DNA from: Streptomyces djakartensis
GTDB lineage: Bacteria > Actinomycetota > Actinomycetes > Streptomycetales > Streptomycetaceae
Length of the DNA: 64,000 nucleotides
Direction of reading: 5' to 3'
NCBI RefSeq assembly: GCF_014651075.1
Contig: NZ_BMWE01000005.1
Span: 186,001-250,000, forward strand
Position numbers and translations under genes: made by a program. Under the pieces are notes generated by a model. It worked only from the letters and a program-made list of their open reading frames with translations, made no database searches and was not told the origin of the DNA. Positions 21,797-29,634 of this stretch are shown here, piece by piece (the stretch's first letter is position 1; the number at the start of each line of letters is the position of its first letter).

Positions 21797-22323
21797 CGTG
21801 TGCCTCTCTCCTCGTCTCTCGCTCGCCGGCTGCCGTCGTCGAGTGCCCGTCCATCCTTCGGTGCCCGAATCTTGCACTGTCGATACGGGATCCGCGGGCG
21901 GTCGTCTTCACACGGATGGAGAGTCCTGCCTCACACGAACGGGGGGTTGCCGAGTGAACCTACTGCCGAGTATGGCGGTGGCTTCCCGGCCCGTGGCGTG
22001 ATGGGGTTTCTGAGGTTTGGGCTGGGGCAGCCGGCCCGGATCGACACCGCCGGCACCCTCGCGGCCTGGCTCGAGGACCTGGGCTGAAGCGAGGCACGGG
22101 TGGTGCGGCGGCGGTTCGACGCCGCGCTGTCGCCGGACTCGGTCTGGGGCCGGCCACCGGCACCGCGCACGCGGTGGACGACCTCGACGTGCGCGTCCCG
22201 ACCGGCAGGGCCCGCTTGTCGGGCCGACGGCTCGGTGCGGGCGCCGCCGCAGCAAACGCCCTTATTGTTCTGATTGTTCTCCCGGTGGGCGGGCACTCAG
22301 GGCATGTGCACTCACAAGACGGC
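21797..22323. other. 527-nt gap between pntA and the pyruvyl transferase gene
   Basis: Divergent promoter region. It contains two tiny overlapping frames (9 codons then 28 codons, 22001-22087, TGATG junction) with no ribosome site; the longer one contains GTLAAWLEDLG and may be a remnant. The direct repeat ATTGTTCTGATTGTTCT at 22264-22280 is conspicuously AT-rich for this genome and could belong to the promoter of the downstream gene. No complete gene is supportable. Confidence 0.5.
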
Positions 22324-23232
22324 ATGCGCCCGCGCAGGGTCCTGCTGGCCGGGTGGTTCAGCTTCCGGGACGGGGAGGCGACCGCCGGGGACGTGCTGGC
22401 CCTGCGCCGGGTCGAGGACGTACTGCTCGGCACGGGCATCCCCTACGACGTCGCCTGGAGTCCCGGTTTCCGCCCGGAGGCCCTGCATCTGGACCGGCTC
22501 TGGCCCGAGGACTACTCCCACCTGGTGTTCGTGTGCGGCCCGCTGCACGGGCCGCAGATCGAGGAGCTGCACCGGCGGTTCGCGCACTGTGTCCGGATCG
22601 CAGTCGGCACCTCGGTGATCGACCCCGGCAGCGCGGCCGTGACGGGCTTCCACCGGGTGCTGCCGCGGGACGCGCCGGACACCGAGCCGGTGGAGGACCT
22701 GGCGGCCCGCGCCCCGGATGTGCCGGCCCGGCCGGTCGTCGGGGTGATCCTCACACACGGACAGCACGAGTACGGGCAGCAGCGCCGGCACGGGCAGGTC
22801 GCCGAGGAGGTGACGCGCTGGCTGGCCGGGAAGGACTGCGGACGGCTGGAGCTGGAGACGCGGCTCGACACCCACGACTGGCATCTGAGCGCCACGCCCG
22901 CGCAGCTCCAGTCCGTGCTGGCCCGGTTGGACCTGGTCGTCACCGACCGGCTGCACGGACTGGTCATAGCGCTGCGGGTCGGCACGCCCGTGCTGGCCGT
23001 GGACCCGGTCACGGGCGGCGCGAAGGTCACCGCGCAGGCCCGCGCCTGCGGCTGGCCTGCGCTGGTACCCGCGGAACGCCTGGACGTGCGGCAGTTGGAC
23101 CGCTGGTGGGACTGGTGCCTGACCGGCGGACGGGTGACCGCCCGGCAGATCCGCGACGGGTTCCGCGAGGGCACCGTGCCGGACAGCGCGGACCGGCTGG
23201 TCGAGGCCCTGGCACGCCCGGTGCCCGGTTAG
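22324..23232 (+). CDS. Polysaccharide pyruvyl transferase family protein
   Basis: 302 residues from the ATG at 22324; an in-frame extension to 22174 exists but has no similarity features, and neither start has a good ribosome site. The C-terminal half has the family pattern VVTDRLHGLVIALRVGTPVLAVD, characteristic of PF04230 (CsaB/WcaK) enzymes that attach pyruvate ketals to surface polysaccharides and of related GT-B folds. The N-terminal RRVLLAGWFSFRDGEATAGDVLAL fits the first Rossmann half. It sits 2.7 kb from the glycan operon, so a role in modifying a cell-surface polymer is reasonable, but the protein is shorter than many characterised members. Confidence 0.75.
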   Translation: MRPRRVLLAGWFSFRDGEATAGDVLALRRVEDVLLGTGIPYDVAWSPGFRPEALHLDRLWPEDYSHLVFVCGPLHGPQIEELHRRFAHCVRIAVGTSVIDPGSAAVTGFHRVLPRDAPDTEPVEDLAARAPDVPARPVVGVILTHGQHEYGQQRRHGQVAEEVTRWLAGKDCGRLELETRLDTHDWHLSATPAQLQSVLARLDLVVTDRLHGLVIALRVGTPVLAVDPVTGGAKVTAQARACGWPALVPAERLDVRQLDRWWDWCLTGGRVTARQIRDGFREGTVPDSADRLVEALARPVPG

Positions 23233-23583
23233 CCCCCCCGCCGGACACCGGACACTCGGGCCCGGGGCCGGCGCGGGCGTTCCGGCCCGGCCCGTGCCCG
23301 GACGGCTCGTCCCCGGCAACGAGCAACCGGCCATGCCGGAGCGGCACAACCCGACCGGGGAAACAGCACCCCGCCCGGCCGCCGGCGACCGGCCCGCCAG
23401 GACACCGGCCGGAACCTGCCCGGGCGACACCTGCCCCACGGCGTCGGCCCGCACTCCCCCACCGTCCGTGCCCGGTTAGCTCCGGCGCCTCACGGGGCAC
23501 CCGCTGTGTCAGTCCCCGCTTCCTGCCCCGTCGCACGTCCCCCCGGGAGGAGAGACGGTCCGGCCGCCCGGAAGGAGAACCGC
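23233..23583. other. 351-nt GC-rich gap without a supportable gene
   Basis: Holds an exact 13-bp direct repeat, GTGCCCGGTTAGC, at 23221-23233 (covering the stop of the pyruvyl transferase gene) and 23468-23480. A 61-codon open frame (23294-23479) ends at the second copy but has no ribosome site or family features. It may be a decayed duplication. The ribosome site of the DUF3040 gene (AAGGAG) lies at its right end. Confidence 0.5.
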
Positions 23584-23904
23584 GTGTCCATCGGCCGACT
23601 TCCCGATCACGAGCAGCGCATCCTCGACGAGATGGAACGCGCCCTGCGCCGCGACCGCCGCCTCGACCGCCGAATGCGCACCCTGCGGCTGAGCCGCCTC
23701 CCCGACCCCGCCCGCCTCCTCGTCCGCCTGTCGGCCTACCGCCCCCGGGTCTGGACCGTGGCGGTCCTGCTCGCGGTGTCGACCGGCCTGATGGTGGCCG
23801 GCATCGTCACCTCCGCGCCCGGCGTGATCTGGGCGTTCGCGGCCCTGTGGCCGGTGGCCCTGTTCGCCGCGTTCCGCCTGCTGTGCCGGTGGTCCGGAGG
23901 CTGA
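23584..23904 (+). CDS. DUF3040-family small membrane protein
   Basis: 106 residues from the GTG at 23584, 7 nt after AAGGAG. The N-terminus has the DUF3040 signature (LPDHEQRILDEMERALRRD), a basic segment follows, and two hydrophobic segments near 55-75 and 80-98 make a hairpin membrane anchor. DUF3040 proteins are small, actinobacteria-specific inner-membrane proteins of unknown function. Convergent with the glycan operon. Confidence 0.85.
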   Translation: MSIGRLPDHEQRILDEMERALRRDRRLDRRMRTLRLSRLPDPARLLVRLSAYRPRVWTVAVLLAVSTGLMVAGIVTSAPGVIWAFAALWPVALFAAFRLLCRWSGG

Positions 23905-23925
23905 GCGTCCGCCCCGGGTGCGGGT

Positions 23926-24822
23926 TCAGCCCGTGTAGCGGCGTGCCTTGGAGGCGCGTTGGGCCGGTTCCAGCGTGCGCAGACGGGACTCGACCTCGTG
24001 GGGAAGGACACGGCGTTCCCGCAGGACCCACGGCAGTGCCGCGGCCGCCTCGGCGAAGGCGCGCAGGGACGCGGTGTCCCGCGGGACCGTACGGGCCAGG
24101 TCGACGGTGCGGCGCAGTGCGAAACCGGCCGGGCGGCGCAGCCAGGTGAACCACAGGGTGTTGCGGATGCCGTGGGTGCGGCGCAGGGTGGCGTCCCGCG
24201 CCACGGACGGGTGGTGGTGCACCGCGAGGTGGTCGGCGTACGTCAGCCACCAGCCGTCGGCCGCCAGGTCCGCGGCGAGCAGCTCCTCCTCGCCGCCCAG
24301 CCACAGACGCGGATGGAAACCGCCCGCCGCCCGGAAGGCGCCGGTGCGCAGCACGGTCGCGGCGGCCAGGAACGAGCCGAGGGCCGGCCCGGGCAGCCAG
24401 GCGGGCCCCGGAACCGGCGAGTCGCGCAGCTCCTCCACGATGGGGTCGTCGGTGCCGTCCGGTTCGACGACGATCCGGGCCGTGACGGATCCCAGCCCCG
24501 GGTACCGGTCGAGCAGGTCGGCGGCGCCCGTCAGCGAGCCGGGCGCCCACCAGGAGTCGTCGTCGCAGAAGGCGACGTAGGGCGTGTCGACCTGCCGGAT
24601 CGCCAGGTTGCGGCCGACAGCGCCGAGGTTGCGGCCGGACCGCAGCAGCCGGACCCAGGGGTGGTGGCGGGCGACGGCGTCGGCGGTGCCGTCCGTGGAA
24701 CCGTTGTCGGTGACGATCACCGGTGGGTTCTCCGGCAGCACGGCGAGGTGGTCCAGGGTGCGCAGCAGCTCCGCGCACCGGTTGTGGGTGATGACGACCA
24801 CGGTCGTGCGGCGGTCGGTCAT
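23926..24822 (-). CDS. Family 2 glycosyltransferase (last gene of the glycan operon)
   Basis: 298 residues from the ATG at 24822, overlapping the previous gene's stop by 4 nt. GT-A fold: VVVITHNR at the N-terminus, VTDNGSTDGT, and FCDDDSWW as the metal-binding DxD region; GGEEELLAADL later is a typical acceptor-side motif. No membrane segments, so it acts at the cytoplasmic face on an activated sugar. About 45% identical by eye to its upstream neighbour, so the two arose by tandem duplication. Confidence 0.9.
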   Translation of the reverse strand: MTDRRTTVVVITHNRCAELLRTLDHLAVLPENPPVIVTDNGSTDGTADAVARHHPWVRLLRSGRNLGAVGRNLAIRQVDTPYVAFCDDDSWWAPGSLTGAADLLDRYPGLGSVTARIVVEPDGTDDPIVEELRDSPVPGPAWLPGPALGSFLAAATVLRTGAFRAAGGFHPRLWLGGEEELLAADLAADGWWLTYADHLAVHHHPSVARDATLRRTHGIRNTLWFTWLRRPAGFALRRTVDLARTVPRDTASLRAFAEAAAALPWVLRERRVLPHEVESRLRTLEPAQRASKARRYTG

Positions 24823-25697
24823 GCGGCATGCTCCAGCAGGCGCGCGGCCCGCTCCACGTGCGGCGGCAGGGGCCTGCGGTCCCGGAGCGCGGCGGGCAGG
24901 CGGGCCAGCGTCCCGCGCAGGGCCTGCCGTGCGTCGTCGTCGTGCCGGGCCTCGGAGGCGAGGTCGCGGGTGCGGGCGAGCGCGTACGGCACCGGGCGGC
25001 GCAGCCAGGCGGTGAGCAGCTCGTTGCGGCGCTGCACGACCGGGCGGCCGGTGCGAGGCGCGGGCGCCGGGTGGTGGTGGGCGACGACGTCCGGGCAGTG
25101 GGTGACGCCCCAGCCGCGGGCGGCCAGGTCGTAGGCGAGGAGGGTCTCCTCCCCGCCGAAGAACAGCAGCCGGTGGAAGCCGCCCGCGTCGAGGTAGGCC
25201 CTCCGGCGGACCACGGAGGCGCAGGCGAGGAAGCCCAGGACCTGGGTCCCGGGGAGGTCGCGGACCCGGCCGAGGGGAGAGTCGGCGAGCACCTCGTTGA
25301 GCGGGTCGGGGTCGGCGGTGCGGCCCACGAGGGTGCGGGCGGCGATGAGGCCGAGCCGCGGGTGGTCCTCGAACAGGCGGACCGCCGTGGTGAGGGCGCC
25401 GGGCGACCACCAGGAGTCGTCGTCGCTGAACGCCACGTACGGGGTGTCCAGGGCGCGGGCGCCGTAGGTCCGCGCCAGGGCGCCGTGGTTGAGCGGCAGC
25501 GCCAGGACGCGGACCTGGGGGAAGCCGTGGGCGAGCATGGCGCGCGTGTCGTCGGTGGAGGCGTTGTCCGCGACGATGATCTCGGGCCGTTCGGGGAGGG
25601 TCGTGAGGTGGCGCAGGGCCTCGGCGAGGGCGGCCGACCGGTTGCGGGTGGCGATGACGATGCCGACGGGGCTGGTCTTCGGGTGCGGGCTGGTCAT
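24819..25697 (-). CDS. Family 2 glycosyltransferase, paralogue of its downstream neighbour
   Basis: 292 residues. GT-A motifs GIVIATRNRS, IVADNASTDDTRAML, YVAFSDDDSWW and GGEETLLAYDLAARGWGV parallel those in the next gene. Start ATG at 25697 lies 16 nt after the stop of the repeat-containing GT9 gene, the only junction in the operon without an overlap or near-contact. Probably adds a sugar to the same heptose-containing glycan. Confidence 0.9.
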   Translation of the reverse strand: MTSPHPKTSPVGIVIATRNRSAALAEALRHLTTLPERPEIIVADNASTDDTRAMLAHGFPQVRVLALPLNHGALARTYGARALDTPYVAFSDDDSWWSPGALTTAVRLFEDHPRLGLIAARTLVGRTADPDPLNEVLADSPLGRVRDLPGTQVLGFLACASVVRRRAYLDAGGFHRLLFFGGEETLLAYDLAARGWGVTHCPDVVAHHHPAPAPRTGRPVVQRRNELLTAWLRRPVPYALARTRDLASEARHDDDARQALRGTLARLPAALRDRRPLPPHVERAARLLEHAA

Positions 25698-25713
25698 GGC
25701 GCGGGGCGCCCCC

Positions 25714-27672
25714 TTACGGGTTTCGGGTGCCGGGCAGTTCGTCGACGGCGCGCAGGACGTCCTCGGGGGTGATGCGCAGCAGCGCCGGGTCGGGGTGGCG
25801 GCCGTGCGGGTCGCCCTCGGGGCCGTACCAGAGCGCGCGGTGGCGTGGACTGTCCGGCGGGCCCCAGCGGCTCGGCGCGACCGGGCCGAAGAGGGTGACG
25901 GAGCGCGTGGCGTGGGCGACCGCGAGGTGGGCGACGCCGGTGTCGCCGCTGATCACGCAGTGCGCGTCGGCGACGAGAGCGGCCAGCCGGCCGAAGGGCA
26001 GGCCGCCGCCGAAGACATCGGTGTCGGGCAGCCCCGCCTGCTTGGCGAGCCGGGCCACGAGGTCGCCCTCGTCCGCCCCGCCGGTAACGACGACCCGCAG
26101 GCCCCGGGCCCGCAGTCCGGCCGCGACGGCCGCGTAGCGCTCGACGGGCCAGCAGCGGGCGGGCGACCCGGCGCCGGGGTGCAGTACGGCCGCACCGGGC
26201 GCCGGGGAGGCGGCGCGCGGCCTGGGCAGGAGTACGTCCCCCGGGTCGGCGTCGATGCCGTACGACCGGAGCAGCCGGCACCAGCGGTCGCGTTCGTGTT
26301 CCTCGGGGTACCAGGGCGGGCCGTCGATCTCGGGCGTGCCGGGGTGGGCGAAGGCGAACAGCGTCGGCGGGCGCAGGCGTGTGAGCAGCCGGTGGCTCGG
26401 CGGCCCGTTGCCGTGCAGGTCGACGGCGATGTCCGGAGGCGGCCCGCTCCAGTCGAGTGAGGCGGGCACCTCCCGGCCCGGTGCGGAGGTGGGCAGCAAC
26501 CGGTCCACGGCCCCCGTCGCCGCCGCGACCGGCTCGAGCTCGGCGGGCGCGGCCAGCACGATCTCGTGCCCGGGGTAGGCCCGCCGCAGGCCGCGCAGCG
26601 CGGGGACGCCGGCGAGGAGGTCTCCGAGTCCCAGGGCACGCAGGACGAGCAGACGGGGCCGGGGCTGCCCCGGGCGCGGAGCCGTGCCCCGGGGGGCCTC
26701 GGGCGCCGCGCCCGGCGTCCCACCCGGAGGCGTGCTCGCCTCCGCGCGCCCGGCTGCACGCGGGACGAGCAGGCCGGGCCGAGGCTGCCCCGGGCGCAGA
26801 GCCGATCCCCGGGAGGCGTCGGGCGCCGCGCCCGGCCTCTCACCCGAAGGCGTGCTCGCCTCCGCGCGCCCGGCTGCACGCAGGACGAGCAGGCCGGGCC
26901 GAGGCTGCCCCGGGCGCAGAGCCGATCCCCGGGAGGCGTCGGGCGCCGCGCCCGGCGTCCCACCCGAAGGCGTGCTCGCCTCCGCGCGCCCGGCTGCACG
27001 CAGGACGAGCAGGCCGGGCCGAGGCTGCCCCGGGCGCAGAGCCGATCCCCGGGAGGCGTCGGGCGCCGCGCCCGGCCTCTCACCCGGAGGCGTGCTCGCC
27101 TCCGCGCGCCCGGCTGCACGCAGGACGAACAGGCCGGGCCGAGGCTGCCCCGGGCGCAGAGCCGTGCCCCGAGGGGCCTCGGGCGCCGCGCCCGGCGTCC
27201 CACCCGAAGGCGTGCTCGCCTCCGCGCGCCCGGCTGCACGCAGGACGAACAGGCCGGGCCGAGGCTGCCCCGGGCGCGGAGCCGCGCCCCCGGAGACGTC
27301 GGGCGCCGCACCCGGCGTCCCACCCGAAGGCGTGCTCGCCTCCGCGCGCCCGACTGAACGCGGGACGAACAGGCCGGGCCGAGGCTGCCCCGGGCGCAGA
27401 GCCGCGCCCCCAGAGACGTCGGGCGCCGCACCCGGAGGCGTGCTCGCCTCCGCGCGCCCGGCTGCACGCAGGACGAGCAGGCCGGGCCGAGGCTGCCCCG
27501 GGCGCAGAGCCGATCCCCGGGAGGCGTCGGGCGCCGTGCCCGGCCTCTCACCCGAAGGCGTGCTCCCCTCCGCGCGCCCGGCCGTGCCCGATGTGCCGTC
27601 CGGTGTCGTGCCGGCAGAGCGCCCTGTGTCCTCCGGGTCCGTCCCCGCGCCCCACCTTGTCGGGCGTGTCAT
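25714..27672 (-). CDS. GT9 (heptosyltransferase-like) glycosyltransferase with a 340-residue tandem-repeat N-terminal extension
   Basis: 652 residues from the ATG at 27672 (GAAGGAG upstream, 4-nt overlap with the kinase/nucleotidyltransferase gene). Residues about 345-652 are a complete GT9 domain: PRLLVLRALGLGDLLAGVPALRG, the PSLDWSGPPPDIAVDLHGNGP region, AVLHPGAGSPARCWP, and ISGDTGVAHLAVAHATRSVTLFGP. Normal GT9 proteins are about 310-350 residues and begin at the LLVLRALG strand. Here it is preceded by seven 36-40-residue repeats of the type RPGQPRPGLLVLRAAG-RAEASTPSG..PGAAPDASRGSAL, and the eighth copy leads into the real domain. The repeats are Pro/Gly/Ala/Arg-rich, but each retains the LLVLRA strand. 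The enzyme probably transfers heptose or another nucleotide-activated sugar. Repeat function is unknown. Confidence 0.88.
   Translation of the reverse strand: MTRPTRWGAGTDPEDTGRSAGTTPDGTSGTAGRAEGSTPSGERPGTAPDASRGSALRPGQPRPGLLVLRAAGRAEASTPPGAAPDVSGGAALRPGQPRPGLFVPRSVGRAEASTPSGGTPGAAPDVSGGAAPRPGQPRPGLFVLRAAGRAEASTPSGGTPGAAPEAPRGTALRPGQPRPGLFVLRAAGRAEASTPPGERPGAAPDASRGSALRPGQPRPGLLVLRAAGRAEASTPSGGTPGAAPDASRGSALRPGQPRPGLLVLRAAGRAEASTPSGERPGAAPDASRGSALRPGQPRPGLLVPRAAGRAEASTPPGGTPGAAPEAPRGTAPRPGQPRPRLLVLRALGLGDLLAGVPALRGLRRAYPGHEIVLAAPAELEPVAAATGAVDRLLPTSAPGREVPASLDWSGPPPDIAVDLHGNGPPSHRLLTRLRPPTLFAFAHPGTPEIDGPPWYPEEHERDRWCRLLRSYGIDADPGDVLLPRPRAASPAPGAAVLHPGAGSPARCWPVERYAAVAAGLRARGLRVVVTGGADEGDLVARLAKQAGLPDTDVFGGGLPFGRLAALVADAHCVISGDTGVAHLAVAHATRSVTLFGPVAPSRWGPPDSPRHRALWYGPEGDPHGRHPDPALLRITPEDVLRAVDELPGTRNP
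26636..27583. repeat. 120-bp in-frame tandem repeat array inside the GT9 gene
   Basis: Eight near-identical copies of a 120-bp unit (one shortened to 108 bp near 27,430 by an in-frame 12-bp loss) plus partial flanks. Core words such as GCGTGCTCGCCTCCGCGCG and GGCTGCCCCGGGCGC recur exactly every 120 nt. Neighbouring units differ at only a few positions, and the variant words (GGCGTCCC or GGCCTCTC; three alternatives at the GATCCCCGGGAGG position) are shuffled between units. All changes preserve the reading frame of the glycosyltransferase. Confidence 0.97.
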
Positions 27673-29030
27673 CGTGCTCCTTCCGCCGCCCGTTCCATCA
27701 GGGCCGTCGAGGAGCGGCCGTCGAGGTAGGGCAGCAGGACCGCCTGGCCTCCCCACCGCTGGAGGAGGGCGGCTTCCGGGAGGTCCGCTGCCGCGTAGTC
27801 GCCGCCCTTGACCCAGACGTCGGGGCGCAGGTCGGCCAGGAGGCGTTCGGGGGTGTCCTCGTCGAAGACGGCGACCGCGTCGACGCAGGACAGGGCGCGC
27901 AGGACCCGGATGCGGTCGGCGAGCGGGGTGACGGGCCGGCCCTCACCCTTGCGGCGCCGTACCGAGGCGTCCGAGTTGACGCAGACGACCAGGCAGTCGC
28001 CGAGCCGCCGCGCGGCCTGGAGCAGGCCGACATGGCCGGCGTGCAGCAGGTCGAAGCAGCCGCCGGCGGCGACGATCGTGCCGTGGGCGGCCCGGACCCG
28101 TGCGGTCAGGGCGCCGGGGTCGTCGTCGGGCGGCGGCGCCGGTTCGCCGTCCGCGTCCGGGACGGCGGCGGCGCCGCCCGCCGCGACGAATCCGGTCGCC
28201 GAGGCGACGGCGCCCTCGACGGCCTCGGCGACCAGGACGCCGTCGGCGAGCAGCCCGGCGGCCGTGGCGGCGAACCGGTCCCCGGCCCCGCAGCTGTCGC
28301 CGTGGTGTGCGGCGGGCGCGGGGACGAGGAGCGGGTGCTCGCCGTAGGACAGCAGGGCGCCGCGGGCGCCGAGGGTCACCGCTACGGCGGCCACCCGCCA
28401 GCGCTCCACCAGGGCGGCGGCGCTGTGGGCGGCGGCGTGCAGGTCACGGCGTGGGGTGCCGTCGCGCGGTGCGAGCCCGTGGGCCTCCTTCTCGGCGGGG
28501 GTCACCAGCCGGGTGCCCGGCACCGGGGTTCCGCCGCGCGGGTGCGGGTCCCAGACCAGCGGGGGCCGGGCCGCGAGTACGTCACGCAGCGCGTCGACCG
28601 TGCCGCGGCCGTAGTCGGAGACCAGCACCGCGGGCGCGGTGCGCACGGCCTCGCGGGCGGTGTCCGTGGCCTCGCTGGTGCGTCCGGCGCCCCGGTCCAG
28701 ACGGACCACCGGGCGGTCCTGCGCGAGGATCCGCGTCTTCTCGGACAGGGAGCCGGTCAGGGGCAGCGGAACGAGCGTGAGCCAGGGTTCCAGGAGGCGG
28801 CGCAGGGTCTGGCTGGCCGGGTCGTCGCCCACCCCGGCCACCAGCGTGACGTCCCGGCCGTCGCGGGCCGCGAGGTACGCGGCGAGCGCGGCGCCACCGG
28901 GCCGGGTGCGTTCGCCGCAGTCGTCGACGACGGGCACGGGCGCGTCGGGCGCGAGCCGTTCGGCCCGGCCCGTCAGGTCCCGGTCCAGCAGCGCGTCGCC
29001 GACCACGACCAGCGGTGCCTTGCCGTTCAT
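27669..29030 (-). CDS. hldE: Bifunctional heptose-7-phosphate kinase / heptose-1-phosphate nucleotidyltransferase
   Basis: 453 residues, close to E. coli HldE (477). The N-terminal PfkB-type sugar kinase spans about 1-290, with GGAALAAYLAARDG and the catalytic DSCGAGDRF (245-253, D251). The C-terminal nucleotidyltransferase starts near 315 with GCFDLLHAGH (324-333), VNSDASVRR and KGGDY. Together they make ADP-heptose from heptose 7-phosphate with the GmhB phosphatase acting between the two steps. Excellent ribosome site GGGAGGTGAC; 1 nt after gmhA. In Gram-negatives this supplies LPS core; here it must feed another glycan or glycoconjugate. Confidence 0.93.
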   Translation of the reverse strand: MNGKAPLVVVGDALLDRDLTGRAERLAPDAPVPVVDDCGERTRPGGAALAAYLAARDGRDVTLVAGVGDDPASQTLRRLLEPWLTLVPLPLTGSLSEKTRILAQDRPVVRLDRGAGRTSEATDTAREAVRTAPAVLVSDYGRGTVDALRDVLAARPPLVWDPHPRGGTPVPGTRLVTPAEKEAHGLAPRDGTPRRDLHAAAHSAAALVERWRVAAVAVTLGARGALLSYGEHPLLVPAPAAHHGDSCGAGDRFAATAAGLLADGVLVAEAVEGAVASATGFVAAGGAAAVPDADGEPAPPPDDDPGALTARVRAAHGTIVAAGGCFDLLHAGHVGLLQAARRLGDCLVVCVNSDASVRRRKGEGRPVTPLADRIRVLRALSCVDAVAVFDEDTPERLLADLRPDVWVKGGDYAAADLPEAALLQRWGGQAVLLPYLDGRSSTALMERAAEGAR

Positions 29031-29031
29031 G

Positions 29032-29634
29032 TCACCTCCCGCCCTCGTCGTCGCGCCGGCCGCCGCGTTCCACCGCGGCGTCGAACGCCGCGCACACCAT
29101 GTGCACGGCCACCAGGTGCAGTTCCTGCACGGTCGCCGCCGTCGGCGCCTCGACGCACAGGTATTCGTCGCTGCCCGCCATCAACGGGTTGGGTGCGCAG
29201 CCGGTGAGGGCCCACACGCGCACCCCGGCCGCCCGGGCCGCGTGCGCCGCGGACAGCAGGTTGGCGCTGGCGCCCGACGTGGACAGCAGCATCAGCACGT
29301 CCCCGGGACGGCCGTGCGCGCGGACCTGGCGGGCGAACACCTCGTCCACGCCGTAGTCGTTGGCGATGGCCGTGGTGCTGGAGGTGTCGGCGTGCAGGGC
29401 GAGCGCGGAGAACGGTGGCCGGTCGTCGCGGTAGCGGCCGACGAGTTCGGCGGTCAGGTGCTGGGCCTGGGCTGCGCTGCCGCCGTTGCCCGCGGCCAGC
29501 AGCCGGCCGCCGCCGGTGAGCACGTCAGCCAGACGCTCGCCCCACCGCTCGGTGATGTGCGCCGAGGCACGGAACAGGGTCAGGGCGTCCTGGAGTTCGT
29601 CGCAGTGCCCGGTGACGGGCGGGTGCACGGTCAT
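29032..29634 (-). CDS. gmhA: Sedoheptulose-7-phosphate isomerase (phosphoheptose isomerase), SIS domain
   Basis: 200 residues, one SIS fold: AAGNGGSAAQAQHLTAELVG binds the phosphosugar, with LMLLSTSGASANL and the C-terminal ELHLVAVHMVCAAFD helix. Converts sedoheptulose 7-phosphate to heptose 7-phosphate, the first committed step toward ADP-heptose. Start ATG at 29634 shares one base with the stop of the preceding glycosyltransferase (TGATG). Confidence 0.93.
   Translation of the reverse strand: MTVHPPVTGHCDELQDALTLFRASAHITERWGERLADVLTGGGRLLAAGNGGSAAQAQHLTAELVGRYRDDRPPFSALALHADTSSTTAIANDYGVDEVFARQVRAHGRPGDVLMLLSTSGASANLLSAAHAARAAGVRVWALTGCAPNPLMAGSDEYLCVEAPTAATVQELHLVAVHMVCAAFDAAVERGGRRDDEGGR

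Noticed and set aside
26636..27583. CRISPR-like array
   Set aside because: Units are 120 bp, contiguous without unique spacers, and code in frame for part of a glycosyltransferase. No cas genes are present.
26457..29207. A 916-codon plus-strand open frame across the GT9 repeat and the kinase gene
   Set aside because: It is antisense to genes with clear GT9, PfkB and nucleotidyltransferase motifs, has no ribosome site, and is open only because of high GC and the repeat period of 120 nt.
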